Assembly (NCBI RefSeq): GCF_016342705.1
Contig: NZ_JAEINV010000013.1
Location: 1 to 64,000 of the forward strand
Origin: Lutibacter sp.
Lineage (GTDB): Bacteria > Bacteroidota > Bacteroidia > Flavobacteriales > Flavobacteriaceae
DNA: 64,000 bases
Direction of reading: 5' to 3'
Numbering within the stretch: position 1 is the stretch's first letter; each line of letters opens with the position of its first letter. This document shows positions 28,362-38,912 of the stretch, piece after piece. Both the position numbers and the translations under genes were made by a program. The notes under the pieces were generated by a model. The model did no database searches and had not been told where the DNA came from. It saw only the letters and a program-made list of their open reading frames with translations.

Positions 28362-31187
28362 ATGGCTAAAAATGAAGAATTTATAGAGGTTTTAGGAGCG
28401 CGAGTTCATAATTTAAAAAATATTGATGTTAAAATTCCTAGAGAAAAACTAGTTGTAATTACAGGTTTAAGTGGTAGCGGAAAATCATCGTTGGCTTTTG
28501 ATACAATTTATGCTGAAGGACAGCGACGCTATATTGAAACTTTTTCAGCATATGCTCGTCAATTTTTAGGCGGATTAGAACGTCCAGATGTTGATAAAAT
28601 TGATGGATTATCTCCTGTAATTTCTATTGAACAAAAAACTACCAATAAAAGTCCGCGCTCAACAGTAGGAACCATAACAGAAATTTACGATTTTTTACGA
28701 TTATTATACGCTAGAGCTTCTGATGCTTACTCTTATAATACCAATCAAAAAATGGTAAGTTATACCGATGAGCAAATAAATGAACTTATTTTGGAGGAAT
28801 TTGATGGCAAAAAAATTATAATTCTGGCGCCGTTAATTAAATCGAGAAAAGGACATTACAGAGAGCTATTTGAACAAATTGCCAAACAAGGTTTTATAAA
28901 AGTTAGAGTTGATGGAGAAATTGTTGATATTGAAAAAGGAATGCGCCTTGATCGTTATAAAACACATGATATTGAAATAGTTATAGATCGTTTATTAGTA
29001 TCAAAAGATGCAGAAAAAAGATTAACAGAAACTATTACAACGGCATTATATTCTGGAGATAATATATTAATGGTTTTAGAACATGAAACCAATACGCCAC
29101 GTTATTTTAGTAGAGATTTAATGTGTCCGGTTTCTGGAATTTCCTATCCTAATCCTGAACCTAACACCTTTTCATTTAACTCACCAAAAGGTGCTTGCGA
29201 AACTTGTAATGGTTTAGGAAAAATACACAAAGTTAATATTGATAAAATAATTCCAAATCCTGAAATTTCAATTAAAAAAGGAGGAATTGCACCCATTGGT
29301 GAACAAAAAAATAGTTGGATTTTTAAACAATTACAATTAATTGCTGAACGCTACAAATTTGAACTAACCGATCCAATTTCAAAAATTCCGGAAGAAGCTT
29401 TAAATATTATATTAAATGGTGGAAACGAAAAATTTGAAATCATTTCTAAAACAGTTGGAGTTACTAGAACGTATGAAATTGATTTTGAGGGAATTACAAA
29501 CTTCATTCAAAATCAATACAATTCAACAGAATCTACTTCAATTAAGCGTTGGGCAAAAGATTTTATGGACGATGTTGTTTGTGAAACTTGTGAAGGAAAA
29601 CGTCTAAAAAAAGAAGCGTTATATTTTAAATTAAACGAAAAAAATATTTCGGATTTAGCTCAAATGGACATAACCGAACTTGCTGATTGGTTTTCGGATA
29701 TTGAATCTAAATTATCAGAAAAACAATTACAAATTGCATCCGAAGTTTTAAAAGAAATTAGAACCAGAATTCAATTTTTAGTAGATGTTGGTTTAGACTA
29801 TTTAAGTTTAGATAGAAGTTCTAAATCACTGTCCGGTGGTGAAGCGCAACGAATTAGACTAGCAACACAAATTGGTTCTCAATTGGTTGGAGTACTTTAT
29901 ATTTTAGATGAACCAAGCATTGGATTACATCAAAGAGACAATGCAAAACTCATTAAATCACTTATAAATTTACGTGATATTGGAAATTCCGTGATTGTAG
30001 TTGAACATGATAAAGACATGATTGAACACGCTGATTTTGTGTTAGATATTGGTCCCGGAGCAGGAATTCACGGAGGAGAAATTGTAAGTGAAGGAACCTT
30101 TAATGAATTAAAAACACATAAAACTTTAACTGCCGATTATTTAAATGGTACAAAAACTATAGAAATTCCTAAAAAAAGAAGAACTGGGAATGGAAAATCA
30201 ATAATACTTTCTGGAGCAACTGGAAACAATTTAAAAAATGTTACGGTTGAATTTCCTTTGGGTAAATTAATTTGTGTTACCGGCGTTTCAGGTAGTGGAA
30301 AATCAACTTTAATAAATGAAACCCTATACCCTATTTTAAATCATCATATTTATAGAGGTGTAAAAAAACCCATGCCATTCAAAAAAATTGAAGGATTAGA
30401 ACATATTGATAAAGTTATTGATATAGATCAATCACCTATTGGAAGAACACCACGCTCAAATCCAGCAACTTACACTGGTGTTTTTAGCGAAATCAGAAAT
30501 TTATTTGCCAAAACAAGTGAAGCAGCAATTAGAGGCTATAAACCAGGAAGATTTTCTTTTAACGTTAAAGATGGAAGATGCGAAACTTGTGAAGGTGGAG
30601 GAGTTAGAGTTATTGAAATGAATTTTTTACCTGATGTGCATGTAGAATGTGAAACCTGTCAGGGAAAACGTTTCAACAGAGAAACTCTAGAAATTAGATA
30701 CAAAGGAAAATCTATTTCCGATGTTTTAAATATGACTATTGAAGAATCGGTTGAGTTTTTTGAAAACATTCCAAAAATAAATAGAAAATTAAAAACTATT
30801 AAAGATGTTGGTTTAGGATATATTACTTTGGGTCAGCAATCTACAACGCTTTCTGGAGGTGAAGCGCAACGTATAAAATTGGCTTCAGAATTATCTAAAA
30901 GAGATACTGGAAACACTTTTTATATTTTAGACGAACCAACCACTGGTTTACATTTTGAAGACATTAGAGTTTTAATGCTAGTTTTAAATAAATTAGCTAA
31001 TAAAGGAAACACCATTTTGGTAATTGAACACAATATGGATGTTATTAAATTAGCAGATCATATTATTGATATTGGTATGGAAGGTGGCAAAAATGGCGGT
31101 GAAGTTATTTGCTTTGGTACTCCTGAAGATATAATTAAAAATAAAAAAAGCTATACTGCCCAATTCTTAAAAAAAGAATTAAATTAG
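28362..31187 (+). CDS. uvrA: Excinuclease ABC subunit A
   Basis: A 941-residue DNA-damage sensor with two ABC ATPase halves. Walker A motifs GLSGSGKSS (about 35-43) and GVSGSGKST (about 644-652), the signature LSGGEAQRI in both halves, and the C-terminal zinc finger CETC...CETC are present. The first zinc-binding site is reduced: where Escherichia coli has two cysteines in the first pair this protein reads CPVS, with CETC as the second pair. This may be normal for the clade. Uracil- or UV-type lesion recognition is otherwise as in the family. Confidence 0.98.
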   Translation: MAKNEEFIEVLGARVHNLKNIDVKIPREKLVVITGLSGSGKSSLAFDTIYAEGQRRYIETFSAYARQFLGGLERPDVDKIDGLSPVISIEQKTTNKSPRSTVGTITEIYDFLRLLYARASDAYSYNTNQKMVSYTDEQINELILEEFDGKKIIILAPLIKSRKGHYRELFEQIAKQGFIKVRVDGEIVDIEKGMRLDRYKTHDIEIVIDRLLVSKDAEKRLTETITTALYSGDNILMVLEHETNTPRYFSRDLMCPVSGISYPNPEPNTFSFNSPKGACETCNGLGKIHKVNIDKIIPNPEISIKKGGIAPIGEQKNSWIFKQLQLIAERYKFELTDPISKIPEEALNIILNGGNEKFEIISKTVGVTRTYEIDFEGITNFIQNQYNSTESTSIKRWAKDFMDDVVCETCEGKRLKKEALYFKLNEKNISDLAQMDITELADWFSDIESKLSEKQLQIASEVLKEIRTRIQFLVDVGLDYLSLDRSSKSLSGGEAQRIRLATQIGSQLVGVLYILDEPSIGLHQRDNAKLIKSLINLRDIGNSVIVVEHDKDMIEHADFVLDIGPGAGIHGGEIVSEGTFNELKTHKTLTADYLNGTKTIEIPKKRRTGNGKSIILSGATGNNLKNVTVEFPLGKLICVTGVSGSGKSTLINETLYPILNHHIYRGVKKPMPFKKIEGLEHIDKVIDIDQSPIGRTPRSNPATYTGVFSEIRNLFAKTSEAAIRGYKPGRFSFNVKDGRCETCEGGGVRVIEMNFLPDVHVECETCQGKRFNRETLEIRYKGKSISDVLNMTIEESVEFFENIPKINRKLKTIKDVGLGYITLGQQSTTLSGGEAQRIKLASELSKRDTGNTFYILDEPTTGLHFEDIRVLMLVLNKLANKGNTILVIEHNMDVIKLADHIIDIGMEGGKNGGEVICFGTPEDIIKNKKSYTAQFLKKELN

Positions 31188-31237
31188 GCCAATAAATTCC
31201 TTTAAAAAAATTGAAAAAATAAAAATACAATAGATTT

Positions 31238-31948
31238 ATGACTCCAAATGAAGATAGAAAAATAAGAGAAAAATTTAAACAAAAAACTTGGAACGAAATT
31301 AAAACTAACGATTCTTGGGCAATTTTTAAAATAATGGCCGAGTTTGTTGAAGGCTATGAACGATTAGGAAAAATAGGTCCTTGTGTAACAATTTTTGGAT
31401 CTGCTAGAACAAAACCAGAAGATGAATATTACATTTTAGCAGAAAATATTGCTTATGAATTAACCCAAAGTGGTTACGGAATAGTTACAGGAGGCGGACC
31501 AGGAATTATGGAAGCAGGAAACAGAGGTGCACATAGAGGTAAAGGAACATCAGTTGGTTTAAATATTAAATTGCCTTTTGAACAACACGACAATCCTTAT
31601 ATTGACCCTGATAAAAGTTTAGATTTTGATTATTTCTTTGTTAGAAAAGTAATGTTTATGAAATATTCTCAAGGTTTTATAGTAATGCCAGGTGGTTTTG
31701 GAACTATGGATGAACTTTTTGAAGCAATTACTTTAATTCAAACAAAAAAAATAGGAAAGTTTCCTATTGTACTTGTTGGAAGAAAATTTTGGTCAGGTTT
31801 AATAGATTGGATTAAAACAACACTTGTTGAAGAAGGCAATATTAGTCCTGAAGATTTAGACCTTATTTCTATAGTTGATACTGAAGATGAAGTTTTAGAA
31901 GTTATTGATACTTTTTATAAAAAATACAGTTTAAGCCCTAACTTCTAA
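31238..31948 (+). CDS. LOG family (TIGR00730) Rossmann-fold protein
   Basis: A 236-residue protein with the motifs GGGPGIMEAGNRGA and PGGFGTMDELFEA that define the LOG/lysine-decarboxylase-like family. Members studied hydrolyse nucleoside 5'-monophosphates such as cytokinin riboside monophosphate. The natural substrate here is unknown. It starts 50 bases after uvrA and 12 bases before the next gene, so it is probably in one transcript with both. Confidence 0.92.
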   Translation: MTPNEDRKIREKFKQKTWNEIKTNDSWAIFKIMAEFVEGYERLGKIGPCVTIFGSARTKPEDEYYILAENIAYELTQSGYGIVTGGGPGIMEAGNRGAHRGKGTSVGLNIKLPFEQHDNPYIDPDKSLDFDYFFVRKVMFMKYSQGFIVMPGGFGTMDELFEAITLIQTKKIGKFPIVLVGRKFWSGLIDWIKTTLVEEGNISPEDLDLISIVDTEDEVLEVIDTFYKKYSLSPNF

Positions 31949-31960
31949 CCATTAATTTCA

Positions 31961-34771
31961 TTGAAAAAATATATTATATTCATATTCTTTTTATGCGTCA
32001 TCTGTTCAAAAAAAACATATGGGCAAAATAATACTATTGATATAATATCCGTTTTTAAACCTGAATCTAATGAACTTAAAGTTACTCAAGTAATAAATTA
32101 CTATAATAGTTCAAATACCGTTTTAAATGAAATTTATTTACATAATTGGCCAAATGCTTATAGAGATAAAAACACTCCTTTAGCTAAACGATTTATTGAA
32201 AATTATTCTAAAAGTTTTCATTTTGCAAAAGATAAGCACAGAGGATTTGGAAAAATTAATAGTATTTCTGTAGATTATGAAATAGCAACTTGGGAAGTAA
32301 CAGAAAAGAATCCAGATTTTTTTAAAATTATTTTAAATAAACCGCTACAACCTAAAGAAAACGCAAAAATTAGCGCAACATATGTTGTGAGACTTCCAAA
32401 AGATAAATTTACCAAATATGGTGTAAACACTGTTGATTTTAATTTAAGGTATTGGTATTTAACACCTGCTATATTTAACAATAAATGGAATGTTTATAAT
32501 AATTTAGATTTAGACGATTTATACGTTGATTTTTTTGACTACAATATCAACCTCATTTTACCTATTTCTTATAAAATAAATACTGATCTTAACGTAAGTA
32601 AAGATACCATTAAGGACGTTATACGTTATAATTTAACTGGTAAACACAAAACTGATATTGAACTTAATATTACACAAGAAAATAGTTTTATTGAATTTCA
32701 ATCAGAGCCGGTTGCAATAATTACCAATTTAACTTCAGAAAAATTGAACACCAACGTTCAAACAGATATTTTAAACCGAGAATTACTATTTATACAATCA
32801 TACTTAGGCGATTTTCCTCACGAAAAACTTTTAATAAACAAAATTGAATACGACAAAAATCCCGTGTATGGATTTAATCAACTGCCTTCATTTTTAGCAC
32901 CTTTCAGTGATACTTTTGAATGGGATATTCAATTTTTTAAAGTATTATCTAAAAAATATATTGAAAATATCTTTGTTTTCAATCAAAGAGAAGATGCTTG
33001 GCTTGCTGATGCCATACAAACATTTTTAATGATAAAATATGTTGAAAAATATTATCCTGAAATAAAAGCCATTGGAAATGTTTCTAAAATTTGGGGAATC
33101 AAAAATTTCAATTTAGCTAAATTAGGTTTTAATGATAAATATCCATTTTTGTATCAATTTGCAACACGAAAAAACATTGACCAAGCACTTAATGAAAATG
33201 CTGCTTCACTCTCAAATTTCAACCGTAAAATTGTAAATAAATATAAAGCAGGTTTAGGCTTAAAGTTTCTTGAAAGCTATTTGGGAGATTCAATTGTTAA
33301 ACAAGGAATTGTTGATTTTGCTAAAATAAACTCTGGTAAATTATCCCATAGCTCAACTTTTATTCAAAACTTAAAAACAGATAAAGATCTCACTTGGTTT
33401 GAAAATGACTATTTAAAAACCAATAAAAAAATAGATTATACTATTAAAAAAATTCATAAAACAAAAGATTCAATTGAAGTTACTATTTTAAACAAACGCC
33501 ATTTTACAGCTCCCATTCAATTATATGGCTTAAAAGACAACGAAATAAAATTTAAAAAATGGCTTACTGGAATTGATTCTATTTCAACCATAAAAATTCC
33601 TCAAAACGGATTTGATAGATTATCACTTAATTATGATTTTGAACTACCTGAATATAATTTGAAGAACAATTGGAAAAATGTTGAAAGAAAACTTTTAAAT
33701 AAACCTGTTCAACTAAAATTTTTAAAAGATGTGGAAAACCCATATTACAATCAACTTTTTTACACACCTGTGTATAGGTTTAATTATTATGATGGTCTTG
33801 TATTAGGGATGGCTATTTCAAACAAAACAATTTTAGAAAAAAGTTTTCAATATAAACTAACACCATCTTACAGTACAAAAAGCAATACTTTTTCCGGTTC
33901 TTACTCCTTTATTTATGAATACCTACCTGAAGATAATAATATAAATAAATTTGTAATTGGCGCCGGAGGAAGTAGTTTTCTTTACGCACCAGATTTAACA
34001 TATAATTCATTAACTCCTTTCGCTTTAATTCAATTTAAAAGAAAAAACTTAAGAGATGTTAGCAATAAAGTTTTGGCGGCTTCTTTAGTTACTATAGATA
34101 AAGAAAAATCATTAACTCAAACCCAACATCCTGAAACAAACAAATACAGTGTTTTTAATTTAGAATTTGGATATTCTAAACCAGATATTATTGATGATGT
34201 ACGCTTTTCAACAGGATTAGAAGTATCTAGTAAATTTAGTAAATTATCAGTTACTGCCCAATTTAGAAAATTAACAGATACAAACAGGCAATTTGATTTT
34301 AGGTTTTTTGCTGGAGCATTTTTAAACAATAATACAGAAACAAATTATTTTAGTTTTGCTTTAGATAGACCAACTGATTATTTATTTCAATATGATTATT
34401 TAGGAAGATCTGAAACTTCAGGAATTTTTAGCCAACAAATAATTATTAACGAAGGAGGTTTTAAATCTAAATTACCCGTACAATATGCAAATCAATTTTT
34501 AACCACCTTAAACACAAGTATTGGATTATGGCGTTGGTTTGAAGTATATACTGATGTTGGTTTTGTAAAAAACAAAAATGAAAGAGTCTTTTTTGCTCAT
34601 GAAAATGGAGTTCGATTAAATTTTGTCCAAGATATTTTAGAAGTTTATTTCCCATTACACTCTAATTTAGGTTGGGAAATTACAGAACCAAACTACAGTT
34701 CAAAAATTAGATTTGTATTGGTTATAAAACCAAAAAAAATATACAACTTTATAAAACGAGGATTTTATTAA
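31961..34771 (+). CDS. M1-peptidase-like exported protein with C-terminal barrel region
   Basis: A 936-residue exported protein starting with TTG; the signal peptide (about residues 1-22, MKKYIIFIFFLCVICSKKTYG) supports this start. Residues about 25-450 follow the layout of M1-family aminopeptidases, including a beta-sandwich with NEIYLHNWPNAY and the DAWLADAIQTFLMIKYVEKYYP helix where active enzymes have the third zinc ligand. No HExxH zinc motif can be found and the WLxEG motif is WLADA, so it should be inactive as a metallopeptidase. Residues about 630-936 show alternating aromatic beta strands like an outer-membrane barrel, ending KKIYNFIKRGFY. The function is not known. Confidence 0.75.
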   Translation: MKKYIIFIFFLCVICSKKTYGQNNTIDIISVFKPESNELKVTQVINYYNSSNTVLNEIYLHNWPNAYRDKNTPLAKRFIENYSKSFHFAKDKHRGFGKINSISVDYEIATWEVTEKNPDFFKIILNKPLQPKENAKISATYVVRLPKDKFTKYGVNTVDFNLRYWYLTPAIFNNKWNVYNNLDLDDLYVDFFDYNINLILPISYKINTDLNVSKDTIKDVIRYNLTGKHKTDIELNITQENSFIEFQSEPVAIITNLTSEKLNTNVQTDILNRELLFIQSYLGDFPHEKLLINKIEYDKNPVYGFNQLPSFLAPFSDTFEWDIQFFKVLSKKYIENIFVFNQREDAWLADAIQTFLMIKYVEKYYPEIKAIGNVSKIWGIKNFNLAKLGFNDKYPFLYQFATRKNIDQALNENAASLSNFNRKIVNKYKAGLGLKFLESYLGDSIVKQGIVDFAKINSGKLSHSSTFIQNLKTDKDLTWFENDYLKTNKKIDYTIKKIHKTKDSIEVTILNKRHFTAPIQLYGLKDNEIKFKKWLTGIDSISTIKIPQNGFDRLSLNYDFELPEYNLKNNWKNVERKLLNKPVQLKFLKDVENPYYNQLFYTPVYRFNYYDGLVLGMAISNKTILEKSFQYKLTPSYSTKSNTFSGSYSFIYEYLPEDNNINKFVIGAGGSSFLYAPDLTYNSLTPFALIQFKRKNLRDVSNKVLAASLVTIDKEKSLTQTQHPETNKYSVFNLEFGYSKPDIIDDVRFSTGLEVSSKFSKLSVTAQFRKLTDTNRQFDFRFFAGAFLNNNTETNYFSFALDRPTDYLFQYDYLGRSETSGIFSQQIIINEGGFKSKLPVQYANQFLTTLNTSIGLWRWFEVYTDVGFVKNKNERVFFAHENGVRLNFVQDILEVYFPLHSNLGWEITEPNYSSKIRFVLVIKPKKIYNFIKRGFY

Positions 34772-34876
34772 TTTTTTGTTACTAATAACTAAAAAAAATA
34801 CATTTATTTCAATATATCATATTGAATCAATGATTTTTAACAAATTTCGCTAATTATATGCAACAAATAGCATCTA

Positions 34877-34908
34877 TTTTTAAGTATCATTAAAATTGAG
34901 TAAGTTTG
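34877..34908 (+). promoter_or_regulatory. Promoter of the E1 dehydrogenase gene
   Basis: TTTT (34877-34880) and TAAGTTTG (34901-34908) are 20 bases apart; the -7 element is a full match. The ATG follows 24 bases downstream. Confidence 0.6.
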
Positions 34909-34932
34909 CAGTACTAAAAAAATCAAATAAAT

Positions 34933-37383
34933 ATGAATGTAAAAACTTCAGCTACCAGTAAAGAACAACTCTCTTTCAACCAATTTAAATCAGAAGTATT
35001 AAACGATTATAAAATTGCAGTTATAAGCAGAGAATGCAGTTTACTTGGCCGAAGAGAAGTTTTAACAGGAAAAGCTAAATTTGGTATTTTTGGTGATGGA
35101 AAAGAAGTTCCGCAATTAGCCATGGCAAAAGCCTTTAAAAAAGGTGATTTTAGATCTGGATATTACCGTGATCAAACATTTATGATGGCAATTGGTGAAC
35201 TAACACCACAACAATTTTTTGCTGGCCTATATGCGCATCCCGATTTAAAAGCTGATCCAATGTCGGCTGGAAGACAAATGGGTGGTCATTTTCAAACACA
35301 CAGTTTAGATGAAAACGGTCAGTTCAAAAATTTAACAGAACAATACAATTCAAGTTCAGATATTTCCCCGACAGCTGGTCAAATGCCAAGAATGTTAGGA
35401 ATAGCTCAGGCTTCTAAAATGTTTAGAAATTTACCTGAATTAAAAAACCCAAAATTATCTAACAACGGAAATGAAATTTCTTGGGGAACCATAGGAAATG
35501 CAAGTACTTCTGAAGGTGTATTTTTTGAAACATTTAATGCCGCTGGAGTATTACAAGTTCCAATGATTATTAGTGTTTGGGATGATGCTTATGGCATTTC
35601 TGTCCCTGCTAAATTTCAAACAACGAAAGAGAATATTTCTGAAATTTTAAAAGGATTTCAAAGAGATGAAAAAAATAAAGGCTACGAAATTTTTGTAGTG
35701 GAAGGTTACAACTATGCAAAATTAGTAGACACCTACAATAAAGCTGCAAAAATTGCCAGAGAAGAACACGTTCCTGTATTAATTCATGTAACAGATTTAA
35801 CACAGCCACAAGGGCATTCTACTTCTGGTTCTCATGAACGCTATAAATCTAAAGAACGTTTAATTTGGGAAAGACAACACGATTGTATTTCAAAAATGCG
35901 TGATTGGATTATTGAATTTGAATTAAATGATGGTGAGGGAAATAGCCTGAAATTTGTGCATTCTGAAGATGAATTAATAAGAATTGAGAAAGAAGCAAAA
36001 AAAACGGTAAACCAAGCAAGAAGAGAAGCTTGGACCGATTTTTTAAACCCAATAAAAGAACAACGAAGTATTTTGCTGCAACTACTTGAAAATGTAGCTT
36101 CTAAAAGTAAAAACAAAGCGTTTATTTTAAAATTAAAAAATGATTTAGCTGAAATTCCAGACCCTTCAAGAAAAGATAATTTATCAACAGCAAGGAAAGT
36201 AACCGTCTATATTAGAGATGAAGAAAGTTACGAAAAAACACAACTTCAAAAATGGATCACAACATATTCAAGTACAGAACAATATAGATATAGCTCTCAT
36301 TTATATAGCGTTACAAAACAAAATGTCTTTCATGTTAAAGAAGAATTGCCAAGTTATAGTGAAAATGCAGAATTGGTTGATGGTAGAATTATAATTAAAG
36401 ATAACTTTGATAAATTATTCTTAAAACATCCTGATTTATTCATTTTTGGTGAAGATTCAGGAAATATTGGTGATGTAAATCAAGGCTTAGTTGGTTTACA
36501 AGAAAAATATGGTAAACTAAGAGTTTCAGATACTGGAATTAGAGAAGCAACCATAGTTGGTCAAGGAATTGGAATGGCTTTAAGAGGACTTCGACCAATT
36601 GCCGAAATTCAATATTTAGATTATTTATTGTATGCTATTCAAATTTTAAGTGACGATTTAGCAACATTGCACTATAGAACTTCTGGCACACAAAAAGCAC
36701 CATTAATTGTTAGAACAAGAGGTCACAGACTAGAAGGTATTTGGCATTCTGGATCACCAATGGGCGCTATTGTTCATATGCTTAGAGGTATGCATATTTT
36801 GGTTCCAAGAAACATGACAAAAGCAGCAGGTTTTTACAATACGTTGTTAGAATGTGATGAACCTGCATTAATTATAGAAAACCTAAATGGCTATAGATTA
36901 AAAGAAAAATTACCTAATAATTTAGGTGAATTTAAAACACCTATTGGAGTTGTTGAAACCATTAAAATGGGTAAAGATATTACAGTTGTATCCTACGCGT
37001 CAACATTAAAAATTGTAGAAGATGTTGTAAATTCTTTAGCCCAAGTTGATATTGATATAGAAATTATTGATGTTCAATCTTTACTCCCATTTGATATTAA
37101 TCATGATATTGTGAAAAGTATTGAAAAAACAAACAGGTTAATTATAATTGATGAAGACGTACCGGGTGGTGCTTCTGCATATATTTTAAATGAAATACTT
37201 GGTAAACAAAACGCATATCAGTTTTTAGATAGCAAACCCATAACTTTAACAGCAAAAGACCATAGAACAGCCTATGGCACTGATGGAGATTATTTTTCAA
37301 AACCTAATACTGAAGATATTTTTGAAACAATTTATAAAATTATGCAAGAAGTAAATCCTTTAAAATACAAACCACTTTATTAA
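34933..37383 (+). CDS. Fused alpha/beta E1 component of 2-oxoacid dehydrogenase
   Basis: An 816-residue thiamin-diphosphate enzyme in which the alpha subunit (about residues 1-440, with GGHFQTHS and GNASTSEGVFFETFNAAGV around the TPP site) is joined to the beta subunit (about 470-816, EDSGNIGDVNQGLVGL, GIREATIVGQGIGMALRGLRP in two parts). It decarboxylates a 2-oxoacid, probably a branched-chain one, and passes the acyl group to lipoyl-E2. The fused form is common in Bacteroidota. E2 and E3 are not in the window. The next operon encodes a ferredoxin-linked enzyme for the same kind of substrate. Confidence 0.9.
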   Translation: MNVKTSATSKEQLSFNQFKSEVLNDYKIAVISRECSLLGRREVLTGKAKFGIFGDGKEVPQLAMAKAFKKGDFRSGYYRDQTFMMAIGELTPQQFFAGLYAHPDLKADPMSAGRQMGGHFQTHSLDENGQFKNLTEQYNSSSDISPTAGQMPRMLGIAQASKMFRNLPELKNPKLSNNGNEISWGTIGNASTSEGVFFETFNAAGVLQVPMIISVWDDAYGISVPAKFQTTKENISEILKGFQRDEKNKGYEIFVVEGYNYAKLVDTYNKAAKIAREEHVPVLIHVTDLTQPQGHSTSGSHERYKSKERLIWERQHDCISKMRDWIIEFELNDGEGNSLKFVHSEDELIRIEKEAKKTVNQARREAWTDFLNPIKEQRSILLQLLENVASKSKNKAFILKLKNDLAEIPDPSRKDNLSTARKVTVYIRDEESYEKTQLQKWITTYSSTEQYRYSSHLYSVTKQNVFHVKEELPSYSENAELVDGRIIIKDNFDKLFLKHPDLFIFGEDSGNIGDVNQGLVGLQEKYGKLRVSDTGIREATIVGQGIGMALRGLRPIAEIQYLDYLLYAIQILSDDLATLHYRTSGTQKAPLIVRTRGHRLEGIWHSGSPMGAIVHMLRGMHILVPRNMTKAAGFYNTLLECDEPALIIENLNGYRLKEKLPNNLGEFKTPIGVVETIKMGKDITVVSYASTLKIVEDVVNSLAQVDIDIEIIDVQSLLPFDINHDIVKSIEKTNRLIIIDEDVPGGASAYILNEILGKQNAYQFLDSKPITLTAKDHRTAYGTDGDYFSKPNTEDIFETIYKIMQEVNPLKYKPLY

Positions 37384-37420
37384 AAGGATACAATTGTTAC
37401 AATTTCAAATTTCATAATAA

Positions 37421-37447
37421 AAACGCCATTTCGAGCGTTTTTTTTTA
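37421..37447 (+). terminator. Terminator after the E1 dehydrogenase gene
   Basis: AAACGC/GCGTTT arms (37421-37426 with 37435-37440), supported by flanking A and T runs, end in T9. It lies 38 bases after the stop codon. Confidence 0.75.
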
Positions 37448-37473
37448 TTTAAACCTTTTAATTTTTAAAAATT

Positions 37474-37515
37474 AACTATGACAAATATCAATGATTGATA
37501 TTTGTCATAGTTTTT
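37474..37515 (+). promoter_or_regulatory. Perfect 17-bp palindrome upstream of the kor operon
   Basis: AACTATGACAAATATCA (37474-37490) and its exact complement (37496-37512) flank a 5-base loop ATGAT, followed by T5 (37511-37515). It lies after a complete terminator and just before the predicted promoter of the oxidoreductase operon, touching its -33 region. It can be read as a second terminator or as an operator for a dimeric regulator. Confidence 0.6.
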
Positions 37516-37530
37516 ACAATGAAATAGCCA

Positions 37531-37538
37531 TAAATTTG
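37531..37538 (+). promoter_or_regulatory. kor/vor operon -7 promoter element
   Basis: TAAATTTG is a full TAnnTTTG match; a transcript would start about 37545, 40 bases before the ferredoxin gene. No clear TTTG is found at the expected -33 position, where the palindrome ends instead, suggesting dependence on a regulator. Confidence 0.5.
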
Positions 37539-37584
37539 AGAATAATAGAATTACTAGTTAATAATAACACTTAAAATTATTAAA

Positions 37585-37815
37585 ATGGCAAAAGTTAAAG
37601 GAGCTATAGTAGTTGACACAGAAGCTTGTAAAGGTTGTGAAGTTTGTATACCTGTTTGTGGTGAAGATGTTATAGGAATGACAGCTGATGTTAACCGAAA
37701 GGGTTATCACTACGCATATATGAAAAATCCAGAAGCTTGTACAGGTTGTACTAATTGCGGTATAGTTTGCCCAGATAGAGCAATCTCTGTATATAGAGTT
37801 AAAGTATCTGCTTAA
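37585..37815 (+). CDS. 2-oxoacid:ferredoxin oxidoreductase, ferredoxin (delta) subunit
   Basis: A 76-residue protein with two CxxCxxCxxxC motifs (CKGCEVCIPVC and CTGCTNCGIVCP) for two [4Fe-4S] clusters. It passes electrons from the TPP-containing core to ferredoxin. It is the first of four genes in the order delta, alpha, beta, gamma, with 17 bases to the next. Confidence 0.93.
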   Translation: MAKVKGAIVVDTEACKGCEVCIPVCGEDVIGMTADVNRKGYHYAYMKNPEACTGCTNCGIVCPDRAISVYRVKVSA

Positions 37816-37832
37816 TTAATAAAAATCTTAAA

Positions 37833-38912
37833 ATGTCAGAATTAAAGTTAATGAAAGGTAATGAAGCATTGGCTGAAGCAGCTATTAGAGCTGGAGCTGA
37901 TGCTTATTTTGGGTATCCAATTACACCACAATCAGAAGTCATTGAATATTTAATGACCGAACAACCTGAAAAAAGAACAGGAATGGTTGTTTTACAAGCA
38001 GAAAGTGAAATTGCTGCAATTAATATGGTTTATGGAGCTGCAAGTACTGGTAAAAAAGTATTGACTTCATCATCAAGTCCAGGTATTTCTTTAAAATTAG
38101 AGGGGATTTCCTATTTAGCTGGAGCAGAGTTACCTGCAGTTATTGTAAATGTAGTTCGCGGTGGTCCTGGTTTAGGAACTATTCAGCCTTCACAAGCAGA
38201 TTATTTCCAATCTGTTAAAGGTGGCGGACACGGAGATTATAAATTATATGTTTTAGCACCCGCATCAGTTCAAGAAATGTCAGATTTTGTTGAAGATGCT
38301 TTTGATATAGCATTTAAATATAGAGCCCCCGTTTTAATTCTTTCTGATGGTTTGATAGGTCAAATGATGGAAAAAGTACAATTAAAAGATCAAAAACCTC
38401 GTTTGACTGATGAACAACTTATTGAAAAAAACGGAAGTTGGGCAGTAACTGGTAGAAAAAATAGAGAAAGAAATATTATTACTTCTTTAGATTTAGAATC
38501 TGAAAAAATGGAGAAAAGAGTTCATAGATTAATGAAAAAATATGAACAAATGGAAAAAGAAGATTTACGATACGAAAAAATTCTATGTGATGATGCCGAA
38601 TACTTAATTGTTGCCTACGGATCAAGTGCACGTATCAGTCAAAAAGCAGTAGAATTAGCAAGAAAAAAAGGAATAAAAGCTGGTTTATTAAGACCTATTA
38701 CTTTATTTCCATACCCAAAACAACAATTATTAGAATTAGCCGACCAAGTTAAAGGTATTTTAAGTGTTGAATTAAACGCTGGTCAAATGATTGAAGATGT
38801 ACAACTTTCAGTTCAATTTAAAGTTCCTGTTGAACATTTTGGACGAACTGGCGGAATTATTCACACTCCTGAAGAAGTTTTAGAAGCTTTAGAACAAAAA
38901 ATTATAAAATAA
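37833..38912 (+). CDS. 2-oxoacid:ferredoxin oxidoreductase, alpha subunit (KorA/VorB-like)
   Basis: A 359-residue subunit. The N-terminal pyrimidine-binding domain (MKGNEALAEAAIRAGADAYFGYPITPQSE, in two parts) and the C-terminal transketolase-like domain are clear. It belongs to the KorA/VorB group that acts on 2-oxoglutarate or branched-chain 2-oxoacids; the two are not separable by eye. Its TAA stop overlaps the ATG of the beta subunit (TAATG), which suggests translational coupling. Confidence 0.92.
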   Translation: MSELKLMKGNEALAEAAIRAGADAYFGYPITPQSEVIEYLMTEQPEKRTGMVVLQAESEIAAINMVYGAASTGKKVLTSSSSPGISLKLEGISYLAGAELPAVIVNVVRGGPGLGTIQPSQADYFQSVKGGGHGDYKLYVLAPASVQEMSDFVEDAFDIAFKYRAPVLILSDGLIGQMMEKVQLKDQKPRLTDEQLIEKNGSWAVTGRKNRERNIITSLDLESEKMEKRVHRLMKKYEQMEKEDLRYEKILCDDAEYLIVAYGSSARISQKAVELARKKGIKAGLLRPITLFPYPKQQLLELADQVKGILSVELNAGQMIEDVQLSVQFKVPVEHFGRTGGIIHTPEEVLEALEQKIIK

